From contig CM073893.1 of assembly GCA_037176705.1 (NCBI GenBank), positions 17,360,074 to 17,424,073 of the forward strand: a DNA stretch of 64,000 nt. Reading direction: 5' to 3'. Numbering within the stretch: the stretch's first letter is position 1; each line of letters begins with the position of its first letter. The DNA comes from Molossus alvarezi. Taxonomy: Eukaryota; Chordata; Mammalia; Chiroptera; Molossidae. The notes under the pieces were generated by a model, which was not told where the DNA came from, made no database searches, and saw nothing but the letters and a program-made list of their open reading frames with translations. The translations under genes were made by a program, and so were the position numbers. Positions 1-9,995 of this stretch are shown piece after piece.

Positions 1-290
1 TTAGCCAGAGTCAAATAAGAAGTCAGTTCCCCTTTCTGTGCTGTAAAAAGAGTTTGTTAATATTGAAGAGGATACAATAACTAAAACTTTATTCATCCAG
101 CTAATATTAAACTGACATTTAGTAGCTATTCAAAAATATGTACTTAAACTTAGGATTAGAGATAGAAAAATAAATACAAAATTCCTAGTGACCCTATACT
201 CATTAAGGTTGTAACACTTTAGAAATATATTTGTCATATAAAAAAGTAAATATAGCACTTTACCAAGCTAATGAAACTGTTGTGATAGGA

Positions 291-298
291 CACACACA

Positions 299-329
<31 letters not shown>
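291..329. repeat. (CA)n microsatellite
   Basis: About 19 CA units with a single interruption (an extra A at 301). Probably length-polymorphic. It gives the spurious poly-Cys-Val frame on the minus strand. Confidence 0.95.
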
Positions 330-774
330 CTGAAAAGACTAGTAGCCACTGGCAAAATAAACCAGTAATTTCTCTAAGAACAGAAATAGAAACATAGCAC
401 TGGTAACTGGTACCTGGCAGTGGCTGGCCATGACAGCAGCTCAGCATTTGCTCGTGGATACTCATGCATTTTAACCCTGATATAAATTTCTTAGGGAGAA
501 TTGTAAGAATGCTGGACATCAGGAACAAATCAAAGGCCAAAGTGTTGAACATTTTTTACATTTCACTTTTGTTTTGTTTGGGTTTTACAAACCTGAAATT
601 AATATACTACATCTTGAAATTAGTGTTACACAAATTGCTGAGTTTATTTTCACATCCTAAGGTAGATGAGACTTACTTTCAGTTTTTACCTAATCAGATG
701 CATGTTTAATTAATGCACATTTAATTCACACATTTCTCTACAAGGTCAAGTGCTTTCAAAATAATTATACTCTG

Positions 775-855
775 TATTTGTAGAATACCTTAGCATTTTC
801 AATAATTTTTCATACCCTTTACCTCATTTAATATCAGCAACAACCATAGGAGTAA
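775..855 (+). repeat. MIR/L2-like ancient fragment
   Basis: The words 'cctcatttaatatcagcaac' and 'aaccataggagtaa' resemble the MIR segment that reads 'ctcatttgatcctcacaacaaccctatgaggtag'. Highly decayed, and assigned by eye only. Confidence 0.4.
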
Positions 856-1523
856 CAAAAAAAAAAAAAAGGTTCATTGTCCCCACTACTCATTCACTTC
901 TCTGGGTGCATGTGATCATTGAATCCCCCACTTACTTACCTAGGTTTGAACATCTAACCAGGACTGCTTTGCAGATATCTGAGAATATCAAAATTTCTTA
1001 ATACAAAATGTCTCCTTCCTGAAACAGTATCATTCTTATTTTATTCTTTTTGTTAAATACTGTTCCCTTCATTCAGTTTGTTTTTAAAATGTGAATGCTG
1101 TCAGAAAAATGCAATAGGAAGTTTGTATTGCCTTACATGCATTTGATTACTGTGAGCTTTCCAGAAAGGTGAGAGGAACCAGGCAACTACACTGAGGTGG
1201 GAATCTTAGGAAAGAGGAGTTGCACAGAATATTTGAAGGAAGGAAGAAAACATCCTGGGGAGGACTGCCTCGAATGAAGCTCTCCAAATTCACAGTTGTG
1301 CCAAGAAGAGCTCTGAAATAATATTGGCTCCTGAAGATATAACATCTACTGGGCAATTTTTCTGTCTTTGGTCTTTTTTTAAATAAAATTAATTTTTAAT
1401 GTAAAAACGGAACTCTGACTTTTATAGGGAAAATGCATAAATTATTTTGTATATGAAAATTCCCAGCTCCCTCTAAGAAATTTCTACCTGAGTACATTGA
1501 CAAATCAAAGAAATTATCGCCCT

Positions 1524-1979
1524 CTAGCCACAGCAATTAGTCATGAAGCAAAAATAAAAGGGATCCAAATTGGAAAGGAGGAAGTGAAATTGTCATTATT
1601 TGCAGAAGACATGATATTGTACATAGAAAACCCTAAAGACTCCATCAAAAATCTACTGGTCTTGCCCTGGCCGGTTTGGCTCAGCGGTTAGAGCATCGGC
1701 CTGCGGTCCGGAGAGACCCGGGTTCGGTTCCCGCTAACGGCACGTACTTCGGTTGCAGTTTGTCCCCGGCCCTGGTTGGGTCGTGTGGGTGGCAGCCACT
1801 CGATATGTCCCTTTCACATCAATGTTTCTCTCTCTATATCTCTTCCTCTCTCTCCCTCCCACTCTACCTGTACAAAAAATGGAAAAATGTCCTCGGGTGA
1901 GGATAAAAAAAAAAAAAAAAAAATCTACTGGACTTAATAAATGAATTCTGCAAAGTAACAGGATACAAAATTAATAAAG
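1524..1979 (+). mobile_element. L1 ORF2 fragment (reverse transcriptase core), split by a VES SINE
   Basis: Translation gives [20 protein letters not shown] and then [19 protein letters not shown], the L1 reverse transcriptase region around the FADD catalytic box. Here the box reads FAED, so one catalytic Asp is replaced. The L1 text resumes after the SINE at about 1921 and stops near 1979, where ORF1 sequence begins. No 5' or 3' end is present. Confidence 0.9.
1664..1918 (+). mobile_element. VES SINE, young type
   Basis: The tRNA-derived head starts GCCCTGGCCGGTTTGGCTCAG and contains an A box (TGGCTCAGCGG) and a B box (GGTTCGGTTCC) for RNA polymerase III. The body ends in a CT-rich stretch, GGTGAGGAT and an A tail. 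It is flanked by an imperfect target duplication, 'atctactggtctt' on the left and 'atctactggactt' on the right. It splits the L1 reverse transcriptase fragment, so it is younger than that L1. Confidence 0.93.
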
Positions 1980-1989
1980 GGAAAAAGAA

Positions 1990-2480
1990 AAGAAAAACCA
2001 TTTAAAAACAAGAAGATAGCCTAAGAGAACTGTGGGACATTATGAAATGTAACAGTATCTGCATCATAGGAGTTTTAGAAGAAGAAGAAAATGAGCAAGG
2101 GTTAGAGAATATATTTGAAGAAATAGTGACAGTAAACATCCCTAACTTGGTGCAGGAAAAAGGCATACAAGTACAAGAAGCACAGAGAGCCCCAAGTTAG
2201 AAACCCAAAGAGGCCCATACCAAAACACATAACAATTAAAATGCCAAAATTAAATGCAAAGAGAGAATTCTAAAGGCAACAAGAGATAAGCAACAGGTTA
2301 CTTACAAAAAACACAAAAAACAAACCCATAAGGCTATCAGCTGACTTCTCAACAGAAGGGAATGGCATAAAGTAATCAAGATAATGAAAAATAAGGATCA
2401 GAATCCAGGACAACTCTATCTAGCAAGGCTACCACTCAAACTAGAAGATAAAATAAAGAGCTTCCCAGACAAAAAACAAA
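1990..2480 (+). pseudogene. L1 ORF1 relic (RNA-binding protein, C-terminal two thirds)
   Basis: Reads as RELWD, then EEEENEQGLENIFEEIV, then LVQEKGIQVQEAQRAPS. This is the RRM and C-terminal domain of the L1 ORF1 protein, the trimeric RNA chaperone that coats L1 RNA. The coiled coil is absent. Frame changes follow, for example near 2195 and 2340. The C-terminal motif survives as 'gggaatggcataaagtaatc'. Confidence 0.85.
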
Positions 2481-2606
2481 GCAAAACAAAAAAACAAGGC
2501 TAAGAGACTATATTAACACCAAGCCAGCAATGCAAGAAATATTAAAAGGACAGCATAATTAGTAGAAAAAATTGGGAAAAAATATATATAACCACAATAA
2601 ACAAAA

Positions 2607-2705
2607 ATGGCAATAAATAAGTACATATAAATAATCACCTTAAATGTAAACAGTTCGAATTCTCCAATCAAAAGACACAGAGTAGCTGATCAGATAAGAA
2701 AGCAT

Positions 2706-2749
<44 letters not shown>

Positions 2750-3722
2750 TAGATATATGTTGTTTACAAGAGACCCATCTCACAACAAGACCCACATATG
2801 TTGAAAGTGAAGGGATGGAAAAAGTCTTCTAAGCAAATGGTAAGGTAAGAAAAGGTGGGGTAGCAATACTCATATCCAATCAAATAGATTTCAAAATGAA
2901 GGCCATAACTAGAAACAAAGAAGGCCACTACATAATACTGAAAGGATCTATCAAACAGGAAGATATAACCTTGGTAAACATATATGCACCCAACATAGGA
3001 GCACCAAAACATATTCAAACACTTTCGGAGGAATTTAAAGGAGAAATTGACACCAGTACAATCATAGTAGGGGACTTTTCACCCCACTGACATCACTGTA
3101 TAGATGCCCTAGACAAAAAATCAACAAGAATACAGAGACTCTAAATTATGCACTATATCACATGCATTTAATAGATATCTATAGAGAATTATACCCCAAA
3201 CTGAAGAATTCAGATTCTTCTCAAGTGCACAAGGGATATTCGCAAAGGTAGACTACACATTAGGACACAAAGTACGTCTCTACAACTTCAAAAAGATTAA
3301 AATCATATCAAGCATCTTCTCAGATCACAATGGCATGAAACTAGAAATCAATTATAAGAAAAACACAGAAAAACATTTAAACACATGGAGGCTAAATAGC
3401 ATGTTATTAAACAATGAATGGGTTACCAAGGAGATCAAGAAAAAAATTAAAAACTTCCTGGAAACCAACAAAAATGAACACACAACAACACAAAATCTAT
3501 GGGACTCAGTGGAAGCAGTCCTGAGAGGGAAGTTCATAGCACTACAAGCCTACCTCAAGAAGTAAGAAGAATTTCTAATAGACTATCTAACCTCACAACT
3601 TAAAGAACTAGAAAGCAAACAAAAAGAAAAACTCAGAAAAAGTAAAAGAAAAGAAAGAGTAAAGATCAGAGCAAAAATAAATGACATAGTGACTAAATAA
3701 ACAATTCAAAAGATCAATGAAA
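2607..3722 (+). pseudogene. L1 ORF2 relic: endonuclease and linker
   Basis: Starts at ATGGCAATAAATAAG, with ITLNVN soon after, as in the L1 APE-type endonuclease, but an in-frame TAA comes within nine codons. Later blocks are [20 protein letters not shown] at 2925-2985 and VGDFSPH near 3070, where the usual GDFNTP has Asn replaced by Ser. The linker reads [20 protein letters not shown] and then [20 protein letters not shown]. Confidence 0.88.
2705..2757. repeat. (GATA)n microsatellite inside L1 endonuclease
   Basis: About eleven GATA units ending in a TA-rich tail. Other copies read 'catgactcatatatatg' here, so the repeat expanded after insertion and shifts the endonuclease frame. Confidence 0.92.
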
Positions 3723-3723
3723 C

Positions 3724-4645
3724 ACCACCAACTTATACCATACACAAGCATAAACTCAAAATGGATGAAAGACTTAAATGTGACTCATGAATCCATAAAA
3801 ATCCTAGAAGAAAACGTACGCAACAAAATTTCAGACATCACACACAGCAGAATTTTCACTGATACAGCACCTAAAGCAAGAGAAACAAAGGAAAAAAATT
3901 GATTCATAGAATTACATCAAACTAAAAAGCTTCTGTACAGCAAAAGAAACAATCATCAAAATGGGAAAAAAACATACTATATGGGGGGAGCATAACTGCC
4001 AACGATACATCAGATAAAAGGATACTCATACAACTCAACAAAAGGAAGACAAAAAACCCAATTAAAAAATGGGCAGAGATACCTCTCCAAACAGGACATA
4101 CTAATGGCCAGGAGACATATGAAAAAATGCTCAACATTACTAATCATCAGAGAGATGCAAATTAACACAACAATGAGGTATCACTTCACACATGCCTGAA
4201 TGGCATTCTGTATTTTTGTATCACCTCACATAAAAAAGCTGTGGTTCACATACACAATGGAGTACTATGCAGCTGTAAGAAAGACAGATCTCTTATCCTT
4301 TCAGACAACATGGAGGGACCTGGAGAGTATCATCCTAAGCAAAACAAGCCAATCAGAGAAAGACAAGTATCACATGGTCTCACTAATTTGTGAAATATAA
4401 TGAAAAAATACAATGATGAACAAAATAGATCCACAGACATAGAAGTAGGGTACAGACTCAGAAGAGGGGGACAGGAGGGAGAAAAGAGATAAACCAAAGA
4501 ACATACATGCATGTATGCATAACCATGGACATAAACAACAATGCTGGGGACACAGAGCGGGGAGTGAAGCAGGGGGGATTGGGAGGAAGGTGTCAATGGG
4601 GGGAAAAGGAGAAACATTTGTAACAAAAATAAATTAATAAAAAAA
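3724..4645 (+). mobile_element. 5'-truncated L1 3' end nested in another L1
   Basis: The segment starts in the ORF2 C-terminal third ([20 protein letters not shown]). It ends with the ORF2 terminus (YTMEYYAAVRKTDLL, then KDKYHMVSLICEI, stop at 4400), a short 3'UTR and an A-rich tail. The flanks 'agatcaatgaaac' (3711-3723) and 'aaatcaatgaaac' (4646-4658) form a target site duplication. Removing the insert rejoins the host L1 ORF2 in register. It also has a small internal deletion near 4190-4230. Confidence 0.92.
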
Positions 4646-4646
4646 A

Positions 4647-5975
4647 AATCAATGAAACAAAGAGCTGGTTCATTGAAAAGATAAACAAGATTGATACACC
4701 CTTAGTTAGAATCACCAAGAAACAAAGGCAGAGAACCCTCATACACAAAATCAGAAACAAAATAGAAGTAACTGACACCACAGAAATACAAAAAAATCAT
4801 TAACAAATACTATAAACAATTATATGCCAAGAAATTGAAAAATCTAGGCAAAATGGACAAATTTCTAGAAACACATAATCTCCCGAAACTTAACTGGAAA
4901 GAGATAGAAAACTTGAACAGGCCAATAACAACCAAGGAAGTTGAAGATGTAATCAAGAATTTCCCAGCAAACAAAAGCCTGGACTGGATGGCTTCACAGG
5001 GGAATTTTACCAAACATTCAAAGAAGAACTAACACCCATTCTCCTCAAATTATTCCCAAAAATTCAAGAACAAGGAAGACTTCCAAACTCGTTTTATGTG
5101 ACCAGCATAATTCTAATTTCAAAACCAGATAAAGACACTACAAAGAAAGAAAACTACAGGCCAATATCCCTGAAGAACATAGATGCCAAAATCCTTAACA
5201 AACATTAGCAAATCGGATCCAGCAATACATTAAAAAACCATTCATCATGACTGAGTGGAATTCATCCCACTAGTATACATGTGGTGTATCACATGTATTG
5301 ATTTGTGAATATTATATTATACTAACCTCTCCAAAAAGAACATACAAATGGCCAAGAGACATGAAAAAACGCTCAATGTCACTAATCATCAGAAAGATGC
5401 AAATTAAAACAACTATGGCCCTGGCCGGTTTGGTTCAGCGGTTAGAGCATCAGCCTGCGGTCCTGAGAGACCCGGGTTCGGTTCCCGCTAAGGGCGCGTA
5501 CTTCGGTTGCAGTTTGTCCCCGGCCCTGGTCGGTTGTGCGGGTGGCAGCCACTCGATGTGTTCCTTTCACATCGATGTTTCTCTCTCTCTCTGTTCCTCT
5601 CTCTCCCTCCCACTCTACCTGAACAAAAAAAAAAAAAAAACAACTATGAAATATCACCTCACACCTGCCAGAATGGCTGCCATCAATAAATCTTCAAACA
5701 ACAAGTGCTGGCGAGGGTGTGGAGAAAAGGGAATTCTAGTACACTGCTGGTGGGAATGCAGACTGGTGCAGCCACTATGGAAAACAATATGGTCTTTCCC
5801 CCCAAAATTAACAATGCCATTTGACCCAGTGATCCCATTTCTAGGAATATACCCTAAGAAGCCTGAAACACCCATCAGAATGAATATATGTACCCCTATG
5901 TTTATAGCAGCACTATTTACAATAGCTAAGATCTGAAAACAGCCCAAGTGTCCATCAATAGATGAGTAATATGCA
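4647..5975 (+). pseudogene. L1 ORF2 relic: linker, partial reverse transcriptase, C-terminus
   Basis: Resumes as [12 protein letters not shown] sequence. 4835-5032 reads KFLETHNLPKLNWKEIENLN and then [18 protein letters not shown]. The fingers are followed by [18 protein letters not shown]. The palm with FADD is deleted. After the inverted bit at 5279-5314 the ORF2 C-terminus appears, split by a VES at 5418-5636. It then gives [19 protein letters not shown] and [18 protein letters not shown]. Confidence 0.87.
5418..5636 (+). mobile_element. VES SINE, young type
   Basis: Same structure as the copy at 1664, with A and B boxes readable. The target duplication 'aaaacaactatg' is exact (5406-5417 and 5637-5648). 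The tail is a pure A run without the terminal GGTGAGGAT, so the 3' end is slightly shortened. Inserted in an L1 ORF2 relic. Confidence 0.95.
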
Positions 5976-7660
5976 TTATGACTTTTCATGGCTTGATAAC
6001 TTATTTTTTTACTGCTGAATAATATTCCATTGTATAGATGTACCATGGTTTATTTATCTGTTCATCTACTGAGAACATTTTGGTTGCATCCAAATTTGCA
6101 ATTATGAATGAAGCTACTATTCATATCTATGTTCAGGTTTCTGTGCAGACATAAGCTTTCAATTCTTTTGAGTAAATACTAAGGAGCATGATTGCTGGAT
6201 TGTATGGTGAAAGAATGTTTAGTTTTGTAAGGAACTGTCAGACTTTCTCCCAAAGTGGCTGGACCATTTTGCATTCACACCAGCAATAAATGAGAGTTCT
6301 GACTGCTCCACAACCTCATCAGTCAACATTTGTTGTCAGTATTTTGGATTTTGACCATTCCAATAAGTATGTAATGATATCTTTTAATTTGCATTCCTCT
6401 GATGACATTTTTTTATATGCTTGTCATTGGTATGCCTTTGGTGAGATGTCTGTTAAGATCTTTGGCCCATTTTTAAATCTGGTTTTTAATCCTATTGTAA
6501 AGTTTTGAGGGTCCTTTGTATATGTTGGTAAACAGTTCTTTATCAGATGTCTTTTGCAAATATTTTCTCCCAGTGTGTGGCTTGTCTTTTAATTCTCTTG
6601 ATAGTGTCTTTTTACAGAGCAAAAAATTTTAATTTTAATGAAGTCTAACTTATTAATTATTTCTTTCATGGATTATATCTTGGGTGTTATAGCTAAAAAG
6701 TCATCATCTAACACAAGATCATATAGATTTTATCCTATGTTATCTTCTAGAATTTTTACAATTTTGTATTTTACATTTAGGTCTATGATATATTTTGAGT
6801 TAATTTTTGTGAAAAGTTTAAGAGCTATGTCTAGATTCTTTTTTTTTTTTAATGTGGATATCCGGCATCAATTGTTGAAAAGACTCTCTTTGTTCCATTG
6901 CATTGCCTTTATTCCACTGTCAAAGATCAGTTGACTATATTTGTATAGGTCTATTTCTGGGTTCTCTGTTCTGTTCCACTGATCTATCTCTTCATTCACT
7001 AATACCACACTGTCTTGATGACTGTAGCTTTATAGTTAGTCTTGAAGTTGGGTAGTGTCTGTCCTTTGACCTTGTTCTTTCCTTCAATATTGATGAATTG
7101 CGTTAATTTATTTCCAATGTTGAACCAGCCTTACATACCAGAAATAAATCCCACTTGGTCATGGTACATAATTCTCTTTATACTCTTTTGGATTTGATTT
7201 GCTAAAATTCTGTTGAGGATTTTGGCATCTGTGTTCATTTTAGATACTGACCTATAGTTTGCTTTTCTTGTAATGACTTTGGATGGTTTAGATATTAGGG
7301 TAATGCTGGTCTCATAGAATAAATTAGTAAGTATTTCCTCTATTTTGTCCTCTGAAAGACATTGTAGATAATTGGTATTATTTCCTCCTTAAATGTTTGG
7401 TAGAATTTACCAGTGAACCCATCTGGGCCTGGTGCTTTATGTTTTAGAAGGTTTTGAATTTTTAATTTAATTTCTTTAATAAATATAGGCCTATTCAAGT
7501 AGTCTATTTCTTCTTGTGTGAGTTTTACCAGATTGTGTCTTTCAAAGAATTGATACATTTCATTTAAGTTATCAAATTTGAGGGTATAGAGTTGTTCATA
7601 AATTCAATTCTTTTAATGTCAGTGGGCTCTGTAGTGATGTAGTAAATTTATCTTTCTGTA
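5976..7660 (-). mobile_element. Older antisense L1 (ORF2 C-terminus to reverse transcriptase)
   Basis: On the minus strand the ORF2 C-terminal region comes first (5976-6600). Reverse transcriptase sequence follows; 7340-7558 reads RHNLVKLTQEEIDYLNRP and then [18 protein letters not shown]. There is a gap near 7080-7090 where the palm segment is missing. More diverged than the sense L1s. The 3' end abuts the sense L1 without an obvious A tail. Confidence 0.88.
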
Positions 7661-7739
7661 GCTTTTAACTCCATTAACATTTTGTAAGACCAGGTTAAAT
7701 TCTCCAACTGGACCCTGAACATCCCCTTCATAAAATTCC

Positions 7740-7885
7740 ACCCATTTGTTTCTGTATTCTGTCTGCCTTGTTACTGGACAATAAGTTCTTCCAGGGTAAA
7801 AAACACATCTGTTTTATTCTTACTGAAATCCCCAGCAGGTTCCACAGGCCTGGCCAATCAGAAGTGCTTGATAAATATTTAATTG
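7740..7885 (+). repeat. L2 3' end fragment
   Basis: Reads 'actggacaataagttcttccagggtaa', 'ctgaaatccccagcaggttc' and 'agtgcttgataaatatttaattg', the ordered words of the L2 3' terminus. Diverged, as expected for an ancient mammalian repeat. Confidence 0.7.
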
Positions 7886-8179
7886 TTTTCTCTACTAGTT
7901 GTGGCTTGAGTAAGTCATGTCCTCACTTTGAACTTCAGTTCCTTCATTTATCAGCTCACAGGTTTGAATTATCTCTATAGTAAAAAAAATCTAACCATGT
8001 GTATGGCTAGCAGTTCCCAACAGGAAATGGGTTGAGATGTGGCATGCCCAACATATGGCAGAGCCAGAAGCCCTGTCCCAGCCTTCACTGTGCAACACCA
8101 ATCTCAAGAGGACACCTAACTTGGGATCTGAAGAATAGACAGAGGATGCAGAATCCAATGTAAGAAGACCCAATTTGGA

Positions 8180-8300
8180 AGTAGGAGACCTGATTCTAGT
8201 ACTGGTTCTGCTAGTCCAATCTGTGACCCAGAGAAAGTCACCTGTGGGACTCTTATTTCCTAGTCCATAAAATGACTAGGTGAACACCAAGGAAAGTTCC
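8180..8300 (+). repeat. MIR SINE fragment
   Basis: Contains 'ggagacctgattctagtact', 'ctgtgacccagagaaagtca' and 'tagtccataaaatgac', matching the MIR core order of tRNA-related body, splice-like 'gacc' and 'taaaatg'. Confidence 0.7.
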
Positions 8301-9699
8301 CTCCTCTAAGATCTCTATTTTTCTCTTCAGAGCCAAAAGTTGCTCAGTCAGAACTGTGCTGGACATAAAATAGACTTGAGCCCATTATTATTGTTAATAT
8401 TCCCATGGTCTCCTGAGCTCCAGATCTGCACATTTTTATAGAGGTATGTATGGGAGATTGAATCAACCAGAAAAAAGAGACTCAGTTTCCTCTAACCTAA
8501 ACCATATTGAACTACCAGGAAAAAATGTAAGGGCTATCAATAGGGAAAATTTGGAACATTAATATAATAACTCCGCAAGCTGGAATAAATGCACTTTTCA
8601 GTTTTGCATCTGTGTTGTCATTGGGGAGTTCTCCTACTATGTCTGTGTTTTAACATCTGTCAGCTAAATCAGAGACTTGACTGAAAAAATTGTAGGGCTC
8701 AGAAGAACCATGTGGTTTTGACACTCCCTGGATGACATAGGGTCAAGAAAGCAATAAATGAATTGCCATGAGACCCAATATAACATTTTCATCAGTAACA
8801 CAACCCTTGTTTGTTCCACAAAGGTTTTGCTCCAAATAACATACACCCATTTTCTTCAGAACCATATTTGGAAATTTCAAAGGAGCAGTCCATAACAACT
8901 AGAAGCCTCTGGGATGAACAAATGACTTTCTATTTAAAAAGTATCATGTCTCTAGGCATAACAGAACTGACATTGCTCATCAGAATCTACTCCAGGTATG
9001 TGGAGTATCACCTTGAAATAATATATGTGTGCTGTGTTATGTACTACACCGTATTACAGGTGCCCTAGTTATGAGGGCATATATTAGTATAGAACTGCTT
9101 CCTATGGTCCTATTGTTTTAACAGATTACTCCTTCAAGCTTCCTCTGTTTTGTACATAAAGTAATTAAGATAGGAGGCAGTGAAGTGACCTGTCAGCTCT
9201 CGCAGGCTGATTTATGTTAACACCAGGATTTGAAATCATAGAGTTCTCAAGATTCATATTAAAATTGAGTTACCAAATTACTCTCACCCACACAAAGCAG
9301 AATGCATTATCAATGTTTCAGAACATCAGGTGGCCCATCAGCAAATCCACACAGCCAGTCTTCCTCTGGGGTAGTGTTTCCTTCCCTAAAGGGCCCCCCA
9401 TTGTTAATACCACTTACTAATTCTAAGCAGGATCTCTTGACTCTAAAGCCCTATGAAAGAAGAGCCAAACAATTTCCACTTAGGCTTCTGTTTCAAAAGC
9501 TAATGTTAGCTAAAATGAGGGGTTCTGAGTTCCTTTGCTTTTCATAGGTTTTGAACCCCACACCCAGTGGACACATTCAGTAGAAGGCCTTACTAAACAC
9601 TTGTTCTATACTAACCAGCAACATAAATATTTTCTTGCTCTTCTCATGGACAGAAGCTAAAGTTCATTTGATATATAATTGTTAATATTTATTTCTTAC

Positions 9700-9865
9700 T
9701 ATAATACATCCACTCTTGTAAACTCTATACATGCATTGCCTCATTTAATCCGCAAAACAACTTTATGAGGTAAGTATAATTTTGTCATCCCATTTTGTAG
9801 ACATAGGAAAGGTTAACTTACTCAAGGTTAAGTAATTCACTATTAATCACTGATGAGGTCAGGCT
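9700..9865 (+). repeat. MIR SINE fragment
   Basis: Reads 'attgcctcatttaatccgca', 'aacaactttatgaggtaagt' and 'ttttgtagacatagg', then 'ggttaagtaattcac', the MIR core and 3' segment. Confidence 0.78.
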
Positions 9866-9869
9866 TTTC

Positions 9870-9995
9870 TGCACTAGTAGGTAAGCTCCATGAGAACAGA
9901 AACTTGTTTTATTCTCTGTTATGTTCTCAGCCATGTACATGACACTTGGGATATAGTATATGCTCAATAAATATTTATTAAATGAATACACTGTG
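9870..9995 (+). repeat. L2 3' end fragment
   Basis: Reads 'aagctccatgagaacagaaa', 'cttgttttattctctgttat' and 'tgctcaataaatatttatta', the typical L2 3' end. It lies directly after a MIR. Confidence 0.82.

Larger units (their letters stand above)
1..1520. other. Unassigned non-coding DNA at the left edge
   Basis: AT-rich DNA with no recognisable gene. The short open frames have no family resemblance. It contains the CA microsatellite at 291-329, a MIR/L2-like stretch near 775-855 and an A-run at 857-870. The first clear L1 homology begins at about 1524. It may be intronic or intergenic; the sequence does not decide. Confidence 0.6.
1980..5975 (+). mobile_element. L1 element, probably type A, truncated in ORF1, with nested insertions and an internal deletion
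   Basis: It begins inside ORF1 and runs through the inter-ORF spacer, endonuclease, linker, part of the reverse transcriptase and the ORF2 C-terminus. A second L1 3' piece is nested at 3724-4645 and a VES at 5418-5636. Roughly 1.6 kb of reverse transcriptase is missing at about 5275-5330, where a short inverted segment sits. No 3'UTR is seen before antisense L1 begins near 5976. Many stops make it inactive. Confidence 0.88.

Noticed and set aside
1664..1760. tRNA gene suggested by A and B boxes
   Set aside because: The boxes belong to the tRNA-derived head of VES; the cloverleaf and acceptor stem are not kept. The same applies to the other VES copies.
5298..5936. 212-codon plus-strand frame
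   Set aside because: A chance fusion of an inverted L1 scrap, a VES SINE and the L1 ORF2 C-terminus.
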